Of a DNA stretch of 64,000 nucleotides, positions 33,001 to 45,000 are shown piece after piece. The position numbers were made by a program, and so were the translations under genes. The stretch is from Lepisosteus oculatus (lineage: Eukaryota; Chordata; Actinopteri; Semionotiformes; Lepisosteidae), in NCBI RefSeq assembly GCF_040954835.1, contig NC_090709.1:42354490-42418489 (forward strand). Reading direction: 5' to 3'. Numbering within the stretch: the first letter of the stretch is position 1; every line of letters begins with the position of its first letter. The notes beneath the pieces were generated by a model. That model did not search any database. It worked only from the letters and a program-made list of their open reading frames with translations, and was not told the origin of the DNA.

Positions 33001-36000
33001 TAGAAAATGTTAAACTAACTTTTGGGATGAAGACGCCCCCATCCAACTCATGTCGTGATTTTAAGATATCCATTGCTCTGTGTTGTTTTTTTTTCCCTAT
33101 CTTTCAATATCAAACTGTTTTTCTTTAAATTACTTATTATAGCTGAGAAATATATATTTTTTCCCTCCAGAAAATAATTATCTTGCACCCCGTTAGATTA
33201 ATTGTATCAGACTTTGGCCATACTGGCAGTTTGAAAGTAACATTAGCTTTAATGTTGCTTGAAGTCTTTAAGCTTCATAATTTACACGTGAACACTTATT
33301 GTATCTCACCATTTAGTTATTAGAAGACGAATAAGATAGTGGTGTCATCATAGTCTGCAGCTACCTTAATAAACAAATATCTGACTCTGTATTTATCCTA
33401 CACTAACTCTTTTCAGTTTCTCTCAAGGATTCTTTAGACTAGTTCCACCCTTCAATAATACCACGCTGGAATCTCTTCTTGAAGGTGGAGACCAGTGTCA
33501 GATTTGAAAACAAAAAACGGAATTAGCCATTCTTAACTTATACTTAGGAACCAATAATGATGGATTAAACTAGGACCCCATCCACCCCTGAGCTAACATT
33601 GTGAAAACTTTTCAACAGGAGCTCTCCTCTTTTTAAGTTTTGTTGTTTTAAGTTCACCTTGGTTTCATTTGAAAATCGCTCAAGGTACTATCGCACTTTT
33701 CAAATACCTGAAAAGAAATGTCAGAGCTGATGAGTATTAAGCGCTGCTCTGCATGCAGCGTGTCCTAATGTCCACCCCACTCATTATAGCTGAGTTTTAT
33801 GAACATGTAAAACATAAGGCATGATGACATGAAACCTCTCTTACCTATTTCATCTTGGGGCTTCGTCACTTTGGTGATCACTGAAAGAGCAAAACATACA
33901 TAATGTTGCTGTGTGGTGAGGAAAAAAAACAGCTATAAACACAGCTATGCCAGCAGCCATGTCACCCTGCAACTCACAGCTGGCAGCCCCACTGAAGCTC
34001 AGCAGGTGTGAGCCTGGTCAGTACCTGGATGTCACGAAAGTGGTCACAGTCAATGATCTGACCACAGACACAGCTGACCAATGTGGTACGCTGTACTTCA
34101 TATGCAATGTTTAGAAAATGTTAAACTAACTTTTGGGATGAAGACGCCCCAATCCAACTCATGTCGTGATTTTAACAGATCCATTGCTCTGTGTTTGTTT
34201 TTTTCCCTATCTTTCAATATCAAACGGTTTTTCTCAAAATTACTTATTGTAGCTCAGAAATATATATTTTTTCCCTCCAGAAAATAATTACCTCGCACCC
34301 CTTTAGATTAATTGTATCAGACTTTGGCCATGCTGCCAGTTTTAAAGAAAAATTAGCTTTAATGTTGCTTGAAGTCTTTAAGCTTCATAATTTACACGTG
34401 AACACTTATTGTATCTTACCATGTAGTTATTAGAAGACAAGTAAGATAGTGGTGTCATCATAATCTGCAGCTACCTTAATAAACAAATATCTGACTATGT
34501 ATTAATCTTACACTAACTCTTTTCAGTTTCTCTTAAGGATTCTTTAGACTAGTTCAACCCTTCAATATTCCCACACTGGAATCTCTTCTTGAAGATGGAG
34601 ACCAGTGTCAGCTTTGAAAACAAAAAATGGAATTAGCCATTCTTAACTTATACTTAGGAACCAAAAACGATGGAATAAACTAGGACCCCATCCACCCCTG
34701 AGCTAACATTTTGAGAACTTTTCAACAGGAGCTCTCCTCTTTTTCATTTTGTTGTTTTAGGTTCACCTTGGTTTCATTTGAAAATCGCTCAAGGTACTAT
34801 CGCACTTTTCAAATACCTGAAAAGAAATGTCAGAGCTGACAAGCATTAAGCGCTGCTCTGCATGCAGCGTGTCCTAATGTCCACCCCACTCATTATAGCT
34901 GAGTTTTATAAACATGTAAAACATAAGGCACGATGACATGAAACCCTCTTACCTATTTTATCTTGGGGCTTCGTCACTTTGGTGATCACTGAAAGAGCAA
35001 AACATACATAACGTTGCTGTGTGGTGAGGAAAAAAAAACAGCTATAAACACAGCTATGCCAGCAGCCATGTCACCCCGCAACTCACAGCTGGCAGCCCCA
35101 CTGAAGCTCAGCAGTTGTGAGCCTGGTCAGTACCTGGATGTCACAAAAGTGGTCACAGTCAATGATCTGACCACAGACACAGCTGACCAATGTGGTACGC
35201 TGTACTTAATATGCAATGTTTAGAAAATGTTAAACTAACTTTTGGGATGAAGACGCCCCAATCCAACTCATGTCGTGATTTTAACAGATCCATTGCTCTG
35301 TGTTTGTTTTTTTTCCCTATCTTTCAATATCAAACGGTTTTTCTCAAAATTACTTATTGTAGCTGAGAAATATATATTTTTTCCCTCCAGAAAATAATTA
35401 CCTCGCATCCCTTTAGATTAATTGTATCAGACTTTGGCCATGCTGCCAGTTTGAAAGAAAAATTAGCTTTAATGTTGCTTGAAGTCTTTAAGCTTCATAA
35501 TTTACACGTGAACACTTATTGTATCTTACCATGTAGTTATTAGAAGACACGTAAGATAGGGGTGTCATCATAGTCTGCAGCTACCTTAATAAACAAATAT
35601 CTGACTCTGTATTTATCCTACACTAACTCTTTTCAGTTTCTCTTAAGGATTCTTTAGACTAGTTCAACCCTTCAATATTCCCACACTGGAATCTCTTCTT
35701 GAAGATGGAGACCAGTGTCAGCTTTGAAAACAAAAAACGGAATTAGCCATTCTTTACTTATACTTAGGAACCAAAAACGATGGGATAAAGTAGGACCCCA
35801 TCCACCCCTAAGCTAATATTTTGAAAACTTTTCAACAGCAGCTCTCCACTTTTTAATTTTCGTTGTTTTAAGTTCACCTTGGTTTCATTTGAAAATCGCT
35901 CAAGGTACTATCGCACTTTTCAAATACCTGAAAAGAAATGTCAGAGCTGACAAGTATTAAGCGCTGCTCTGCATGCAGCGTGTCCTAATGTCCACCCCAC

Positions 36001-39000
36001 TCATTATAGCTGAGTTTTATGAACATGTAAAACATAAGGCATGATGACATGAAACCTCTCTTACCTATTTCATCTTGGGGCTTCGTCACTTTGGTGATCA
36101 CTGAAAGAGCAAAACATACATAATGTTGCTGTGTGGTGAGGAAAAAAAACAGCTATAAACACAGCTATGCCAGCAGCTATGTCACCCTGCAACTCACAGC
36201 TGGCAGCCCCACTGAAGCTCAGCAGGTGTGAGCCTGGTCAGTACCTGGATGTCACAAAAGTGGTCACAGTCAATGATCTGACCACAGACACAGCTGACCA
36301 ATGTGGTACGCTGTACTTAATATGCAATGTTTAGAAAATGTTAAACTAACTTTTGGGATGAAGACGCCCCCATCCAACTCATGTCGTGATTTTAACAGAT
36401 CCATTGCTCTGTGTTTGTTTTTTTTCCCTATCTTTCAATCTCAAACGGTTTTTCTCAAAATTACTTATTGTAGCTCAGAAATATATATTTTTTCCCTCCA
36501 GAAAATAATTACCTCGCACCCCTTTAGATTAATTGTATCAGACTTTGGCCATGCTGCCAGTTTTAAAGAAAAATTAGCTTTAATGTTGCTTGAAGTCTTT
36601 AAGCTTCATAATTTACACGTGAACACTTATTGTATCTTACCATGTAGTTATTAGAAGACGCGTAAGATAGTGGTGTCCTCATAGTCTGCAGCTACCTTAA
36701 TAAACAAATATCTGACTCTGTATTTATCCTACACTAACTCTTTTCAGTTTCTCTCAAGGATTCTTTAGACTAGTTCCACCCTTCAATATTACCACACTGG
36801 AATCTTTTCTTGAAGATGGAGACCAGTGTCAGATTTGAAAACAAAAAATGGAATTAGCCATTCTTAACTTATACTTAGGAACCAAAAACGATGGAATAAA
36901 CTAGGACCCCTTCCACCCCTGAGCTAACATTTTGAAAACTTTTCAACAGCAGCTCTCCTCTTTTTCATTTTTTTTGTTTTAGGTTCACCTTGGTTTCATT
37001 TGAAAATCGCTCAAGGTACTATCGCACTTTTCAAATACCTGAAAAGAAATGTCAGAGCTGACAAGTATTAAGCGCTGCTCTGCCTGCAGCGTGTCCTAAT
37101 GTCCACCCCACTCATTATAGCTGAGTTTTATGAACATGTAAAACATAAGGCATGATGACATGAAACCTCTCTTACCTATTTCATCTTGGGGCTTCGTCAC
37201 TTTGGTGATCACTGAAAGAGCAAAACATACATAATGTTGCTGTGTGGTGAGGAAAAAAAAAAGCTATAAACACAGCTATGCCAGCAGCCATGTCACCCTG
37301 CAACTCACAGCTGGCAGCCCCACTGAAGCTCAGCAGGTGTGAGCCTGGATGTCACAAAAGTGGTCACAGTCAATGATCTGACCACAGACACAGCTGACCA
37401 ATGTGGTACGCTGTACTTAATATGCAATGTTTAGAAAATGTTAAACTAACTTTTGGGATGAAGACGCCCCAATCCAACTCATGTCGTGATTTTAACAGAT
37501 CCATTGCTCTGTGTTTCTTTTTTTTCCCTATCTTTCAATATCAAACGGTTTTTCTCAAAATTACTTATTGTAGCTGAGAAATATATATTTTTTCCCTCCA
37601 GAAAATAATTACCTCGCACCCCTTTAGATTAATTGTATCAGACTTTGGCCATGCTGCCAGTTTTAAAGAAAAATTAGCTTTAATGTTGCTTGAAGTCTTT
37701 AAGCTTCATAATTTACACGTGAACACTTATTGTATCTTACCATGTAGTTATTAGAAGACGCGTAAGATAGTGGTGTCCTCATAGTCTGCAGCTACCTTAA
37801 TAAACAAATATCTGACTCTGTATTTATCCTACACTAACTCTTTTCAGTTTCTCTCAAGTATTCTTTAGACTAGTTCCACCCTTCAATATTACCACACTGG
37901 AATCTTTTCTTGAAGATGGAGACCAGCGTCAGATTTGAAAACAAAAAACGGAATCAGCCATTCTTAATACTTAGGAACCAATAATGATGGATTAAACTAG
38001 GACCCCATCCACCCCTAAGCTAATATTTTGAAAACTTTTTAACAGCAGCTCTCCTCTTTTTCATTTTTTTGTTTTAGGTTCACCTTGGTTTCATTTGAAA
38101 ATCGCTCAAGGTACTATCGCACTTTTCAAATACCTGAAAAGGAATGTCAGAGCTGACAAGTATTTAGCACTGCTCTGCATGCAGCGTGTCCTAATGTCCA
38201 CCCCACTCATTATAGCTGAGTTTTATGAACATGTAAAACATAAGGCACGATGACATGAAACCTCTCTTACCGATTTCATCTTGGGGCTTCGTCACTTTGG
38301 TGATCACTGAAAGAGCAAAACATACATAACGTTGCTGTGTGGTGAGGAAAAAAAACAGCTATAAACACAGCTATGCCAGCAGCCATGTCACCCTGCACCC
38401 TGCAACACCGTGGAGACTTCCTGGGAAAAACTAAGGTGGCTGCTGGAAGAGGTGTTATTCGGGCCAGCAGGGGGCTCTCACCCTGCGGTCTATGTGGGTC
38501 CTAATGCCCCAGTATAGTGACGGGGACATTATACTGTAAAAAGGCACCGTCCTTGGATGAGACGTAAAACCGAGGTCCTGACTGTTTGTGGTCATTAAAA
38601 ATCCCAGGGTGTTTCCCGAAAAGAGTAGGGGTGTAACCCTGGCGTCCAGGCCAAATTTGGCCCTTACCAATCATGGCCTCCTAAAAACCCCCCCTCTCTG
38701 AACTGGCTTCATCATTCTGCTCTCCTCCCCACTGAGAGCTGATGTGTAGGGAGCGTTCTGGTGCACTATGGCTGCCGTCGCATCATCCAGGTGGGGCTGC
38801 ACATTGGTGGCGGTAGTGGGATTCCCCATGACCTGTAAAGCGCTTGGAGTGGAGTGTCCAGAAAAGCGCTATATAAAAGTGTAAGCAATTATTAATTATT
38901 ATTATTCTAAAAAGGTAGGAGGGGATGCAATCGGAGAAGCAAGCCTTTGAAAGTAAAAGAAAGATCCCTCCCTGTTTGAAAGCTGGAGATGTCAAAGATA

Positions 39001-42000
39001 ACACCCTGTCAGAGTCTGGGAGAACTCTTCAGAGCGTAATCTCTTTTTTTTTTAGATTGTAAGATTGAACGATTTACTAGAAACCCACAGATCCAATGAT
39101 AGGAGAAAGGAAGTATGTGGTACGTATGTAATTACAGCCGAAGCATCAGAGACACAACCGGCACAAGTAACAGACTGCACGTCAGATGACAACCTGGCTT
39201 TAGTAAGTTGATGATATACAGCATGGAGGCAAGGAGTGATCTGCCATTCAAATTAAACAAATTGTGCTGAAACGTGAAACATTCCTGGATCAGATTAAAA
39301 GGTTATTTGGGAGTTAAGGGAAATTTCAGTTCTGTAGTCTGACTGATATTTCTACTATCAAATAATTTACATCCAACACCCATTTAAATATCTGATACAG
39401 TTTCTATTGAAAATGTCTTTTTTACTTCACTTTAAGTCCAATTAACCTGGCCAGTCCTTGAAAATAAACTCCATCGTGTTGTTAAGCATGCCCTGGAACA
39501 ACAGCAACGTACTGTAAAATAGTCCATGACTTTACTGCTGCTCTCCTCAAACAATACAGCGTCTCTCGGCAGACGTCTGGTCTCCAGAATCTCCTCTTTC
39601 AGACGGTTTTGAAGATTCAGCCCCGGGGGTCGATGTGCTATAACGAATCACAGTTCTAATGAGCAGCCAATAATTCTGCACTGCACTGTAAACGTTGTGG
39701 ATGTGCTGGAGTCGAGTGTCTTTTTCCAGCCTATGTCCCCTCCTCTTGGCTTTATAAAAGATAATGACTAGAAGACAGATGAAACTCTTACCTTCTTGTC
39801 CACTGCTATTATAGTAGTGAAGGTTACACCCTAAAAGAAAAAAGAAACAAGTGTTAGCATTGCTGCCTTGTTGCGCTGGGGCCCAATGTTCCGTTAGGGG
39901 TGGTATCTGTGTGGAGTTTTTCCAGTTCTTTCCATATTCAGTCGGGTTTCGTCCTGTAGTCCGTTGTGCCAAACAAAGGGCATCAGCCAAGAGCTTGCGT
40001 GTTGAAAATCGTCTATTTCACATGCATACGGGAGCCTTGCTCTTGTGCGCAAGACTCCAAAGACTACGCTGACAGTCGTCTTTATTCACTGAAGCAAAAA
40101 CCGCATAAGATGCACTCCCACATGAATCCCTGCTATACAGATGCAGCCATTCAAAGTGCGCGGTACAGACACGTACCGGAGGTAATTGGCTGCGGCATCG
40201 CGCATCATGACGCAAGATGACGCGGGGTACCGCGGTACCTGATTGGTTGACCGACAGGGGCACTCGTGGTCCGTTGGTCTGTCGTAGAAAGATTTACTGT
40301 ACAGTACAGTAAACGTCTTTACTGTGCCCGTTGTAGATATTGAATTTTACCACTGAAGGGAAATCTTAGTAGATGAGCATAAAAAGAATAGGAGCATACT
40401 GTAACGCGTGTGAAGGCCATAAACGATATTAATTTTGGAACATAAACATACAGTACTGTATATGGCTGGTCTTGGTACTTTAAAGTAAAAAAATACACAC
40501 CATTATTCCATTTCTCCCTAAACATTTTAAGCATCAAAGTCTTTAACTAAAGAGATACCGGAGTCAACAAGCATACTTTTAGAATTTGATTAATAGGGAA
40601 TATAATATGGAATCGCGTATCTAAAGAATTTAATAACGATATGATTATATTCGTGTACTGCGACAGGGCTGTGTAGGGCTGTTTCGCCGCCTTGTTCATG
40701 CGAGTCGTCTTGTAGCCTTCTGGTCTACGTGCGTGACTAACAACTCACAGGTTGTGTTCAAATCCAGCTGGTGCTGGACTTTTCTTTTAACAAACATTTC
40801 TTCGAAAAAATAGAATAGCGATATTATGGACAATTAATTGACTTTTATATTTCAAAATATCACAACATGATCGATTCTAAGTCATTTTTGATACCTTCTT
40901 CCCTTCTGACAACGGTCCCTGCTTCTGCTTCCTGCTTCCTGCTTCTTAGTGTGTGTGTGTGCGCAATAGAGTAAAATTTTATAGAGAAATGGAGGCTGGA
41001 CAGCATGCGTTACAATATAAACATTTATATTGATTTAAATCGCAAACGCGTGTTTAATTATGTGTTTTTTAATCATAATCAGGCTAATGCAACATAAATT
41101 GATACAGTATCTTTGTCTTCTAAGTATCTTAAACTTTCAGCATAGCTTTCTACCCGTTAAGATTTATATTTCTTGGAATTTTGGGATCAAACGTGGAAGA
41201 TTGTAATCATTTTTATTTGTCAAATACGTGATTGTATTTCTGAATGTTATGTTACACCTACAGTAGTTCACTGCTTTAAATACATCTAATTAAGAAAGTT
41301 GTGTAGCACTTTAGATCTTTTTTTCTGAACCAGGGAAAATCTGATCATGTTTCTCTATAACAATAATAAAAAACTTTATTTTACATATCACCTTTAAAAG
41401 TGGCATCTCAAAGCAATACAGTAGATTGAAAAACAGTTAAAAGGGACCAAAGTAAATACCAGACAAATGCAAACGCGTTTTTAATAAAATGCTTTTATTC
41501 ATCCAGCAGAGAGAGACACACACACCGGTTTCCATTGACAAAATTGTTTTTTTTCCCCCAATTCCTCTTGTCTAACAGGAATGTTTTGTTTGTGGACAGA
41601 CTGTTAGACTAGAGGAAAAGAGCGCCTCCTTCTACGAAGCATTTCATTGATCCGATCACAAATTATTTTCCAGTCGCACGAAGTAAGGGTAAACTTACAC
41701 CATACCGATGAGCTAATGCCAGGGAAAGACACCATTTCCTTTTTCTGATCACTCGCTTTCTGGATACACATCTCACCTGTCCTGTTCTTTGTTTTCCTGG
41801 TTTGCTGATTATGCCTGCTGCGGTCCACTCCTACCCTCACACCTAAAGAATACTATTTCAAATTTCTTGGCGCAGTTCATTAACCCTTGTATGTGCTGTC
41901 CGCGCCCAAAATGCAATTTAAAAAAAGTCAAAAACCGCGCCTAAAATGCAATTTAGAGCTTTCTGGCAAGAGGAGACACCCAAATCAATGTAACATGCCA

Positions 42001-45000
42001 CAGTTTGTGCATGAACAGGGTTATACTGCCTATTCCCTTCGATACCCGATTAAAAAAAAAATAAAAAATGTTTTGAATCCCCGGCGGAACCGGGCATCCA
42101 TATGAATCAAGTAACAGGTTTATTCCATGCTGAAAAAAAGAAGAAAGAAAACACATTCCATAAGAATTGACTGAGCTCCGCTCTGTACCACGCAATGATC
42201 CCCCCGGAGTCTCTGCCCCGGTTTATTTGGGTTTTTAGACAGAGGGTAAAAAACTCTCTCTGGCTTGACCTCCCCCTCCATGGGTATGTTTTTTTTTTTG
42301 TTAACAAGGTTCGCCAGCTAATGTGAATCAAAACCTGTCTTTCTAGCTTTTAAAGTCGTGCGATGTGTAAGCCACAATTCAAATAGAGAAAAAAGACCTG
42401 AATGACAAGCCGATACATACTCTTAGAGTTTGATTAATAGGGAATATAATACAAAAATATAGTACTAAAAAAGGTACTACCACTTTTAAAGGTGATATGT
42501 AAAATAAAGTTTTTTATTATTGTTCTAGAGAAACATGATCAGATTTTCCCTGGTTCAGAAAAAAAGATCTAAAGTGCTACACATAACTTTCTTAATTCAA
42601 TGTATTTAAAGCAGTGAACTACTGTAGGTGTAACATAACATTCAGAAATACAACTGAGAATAGTTTTGTGGTGTTTGTTTAGATGAAACGTTCCTAAAAC
42701 GTATAACGTAACAAAATTAAAGACTATTAAAATCTGTAATCTTTCCACTTGTAGTGTAAGTCATCGGAAAGTTTCTGCTTTGTGTAAGGATGGTATCAAA
42801 AAGCAATCTTAAGTGGCGAGAAAGCTGTGCTCAATGTATTTAAGGGACTTAAAAGTAAAAGGAGATGCTTCATATTGCTTGACTAATTTTAAAAACTAAG
42901 TTATAAATGCAGACGCTCCCTCGGTGCCGCACCGGGTGTAAATATCAAAATATACATACCCAACACTGATTGTACCCATCTGTCATGCAAATAAAACACC
43001 TTGAATTGAATTGAATTGAGGGGAGAGGGAGGAGGGGGAGAGAGATAACCAGGACTCAAGGCAAATAAGATACACTCCACAGGCATTCACAACAGCAACA
43101 TATGAAACGTTTGCACGTATAGTTAAGTTATTACTTGGTTTTCAAAGTGCAATGAAATACAATATTGTTGTTGTTGCCGTTCTTGTTGTTTTTATCCTGT
43201 AAAGTGTTTTGAGAAGCCACCTTTAAAGGCGATATATACTGTAAAAGCGCTGATTCTTATGGAATGTGTTCCGCCGGGGATTCAATTTTTTTTTTAATCG
43301 CGTATCTAAGGAAATCTCAGTATAACTTTGTTCATGAACAAACAGTGGCATGTTACATTATTATTAGTTTTTTTTGTTAACAAGGCTCGCCAGCTAATGT
43401 GAATCGAAACCTGTCTTTCTAGCTTTTAAAGCCGTGCGATGTGTAAACCACAATTCAAATAGAGGAAAAAAAGACCTGACTGACAAGATTTAAGATGTGG
43501 CTGTCAATGTTGGATTAAAAAAAACACATTGCCCCACGTTTGTTGCATTGCTTGAAAAATAACTATTTCGAGAGACTGGATAAGTAATTCAAGTGTTTTT
43601 TTTAACTTCCTGAAAAACAACTAATAATTTAACTATATGTGCAAACGTTTTATGATATGTCGCTGTTGTGAATGTCTGTGGACATGTGCTGGCTGGACAG
43701 GAGGCTCCACTGTACACAGAGAGGGGCGGGAGGAGGGGACAAGCCGATACATACTCTTAGAGTTTGATTAATAGGGAATATAATACAAAACTATAGTACT
43801 AAAAATAAGATACACTCTACAGACATTCACAACGGCGACTGTCAGAAGATAGGACACAGCGGCTCAGGCACCCGCCGAATGGAAAAGGGGAACTTTAATG
43901 TTCTGTATGGCTAATACTAAAGCCAATACTAGCTCAATACCCTCAATGGGCTTTGACGTGCTAATGTGTTGGTTTAACAGTCCGGGTGTGGCAAGCTTCA
44001 CAGGTTCATTAGCGAATACATATGCAGGACAACTAGAGAAGACGTTTTACAGAGGATGGATTTTTAGAAACATCCCATCAGTGACATCACTGAAGTCAAC
44101 TCCTAGGTACTGTAACTGTCGTGTGGATAGTTTCACAAGAATCAGACAAAGGTTTAAGCATCGCTTGTTCTAGATAAAACTGCAAAAAAAACAACAACCC
44201 ATAATGTACTTCTTTGCGGCTATGTTTGCCCAAATCATATATTCACAACGTGAAATCTAGAAAATAATATTACGTAACCAAAATCCGCAATATGGAAACA
44301 GAACCTGTGTAATTGTTGATAGATGATGTACTCGTAACATTTTTTCAAGACGAACTACAACATTTAAAAAATGACTTGTATGTACTTGATATCTCTAATC
44401 AATCCACGGCGACATTGTTAAAAGCAGAGTCCCAGCACAAAACGAAACTAAAACGCCCTGGGCATACCGTTTCACGCTTCTTATTAGTTGCTCAAAAGTA
44501 ATTTGACCGTATGAAATGCATAATATAAACCTAGAAACATATACGTGAGCAGTATTTACGTAGTATCAGTGTCAAGACATACCTCTCAAATACTGTAAAT
44601 CAAGTTAAAAATATCTCAAGACCGATTCTGGTCATAATGAAACCATGTTTCGTGTATGTTTTCTTTAAAGTACCGAGACCAGCAATATACTGTATGTTTA
44701 TGTTCCAAAATTAATATCGTTTATGGCCTTCACACGCGTTGCAGTATGCTCCTATTCTTTTTATGCTCAGCTACTAAGATTTCCCTTCAGTTGTAAAATT
44801 AGATATGAATATTCAATTCTTAAACGGGCACAGTTAAGACATTAAATATACATATACATACTGTATACAGTACAGTTTTCATACGGTAATATGTTTATGT
44901 TCCTAAATCAATCTCTTTTATGAGCATGTGAAAGGCATGGTGAATCGATTCTCAAAAATTACTGTACTTTGCATGATTGGAAACAAATGCGTGATTGCGA

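Larger units (their letters stand above)
32620..38395. repeat. Tandem array of about 1.11-kb units carrying stalk exons
   Basis: The landmark GTGGTCACAGTCAATGATCT recurs near 32621, 32932, 34041, 35150, 36261 and 37357; the stalk exon recurs at 32735, 33845, 34953, 36065, 37176 and 38271. The spacing is about 1110 bases except for a short, 311-base first unit that lacks the middle. Units are nearly identical, which implies recent expansion or gene conversion. Each full unit contains one minus-strand exon, an AT-rich middle and a 5S-SINE head (for example 33951-34030) whose sequence breaks at GTACCTGGAT. Confidence 0.92.

Noticed and set aside
34081-36654. Recurrent plus-strand frames (MWYAVL-type) in the 1.11-kb units
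   Set aside because: Low-complexity AT-rich reading with no start context or domain; the conserved coding signal is on the other strand.
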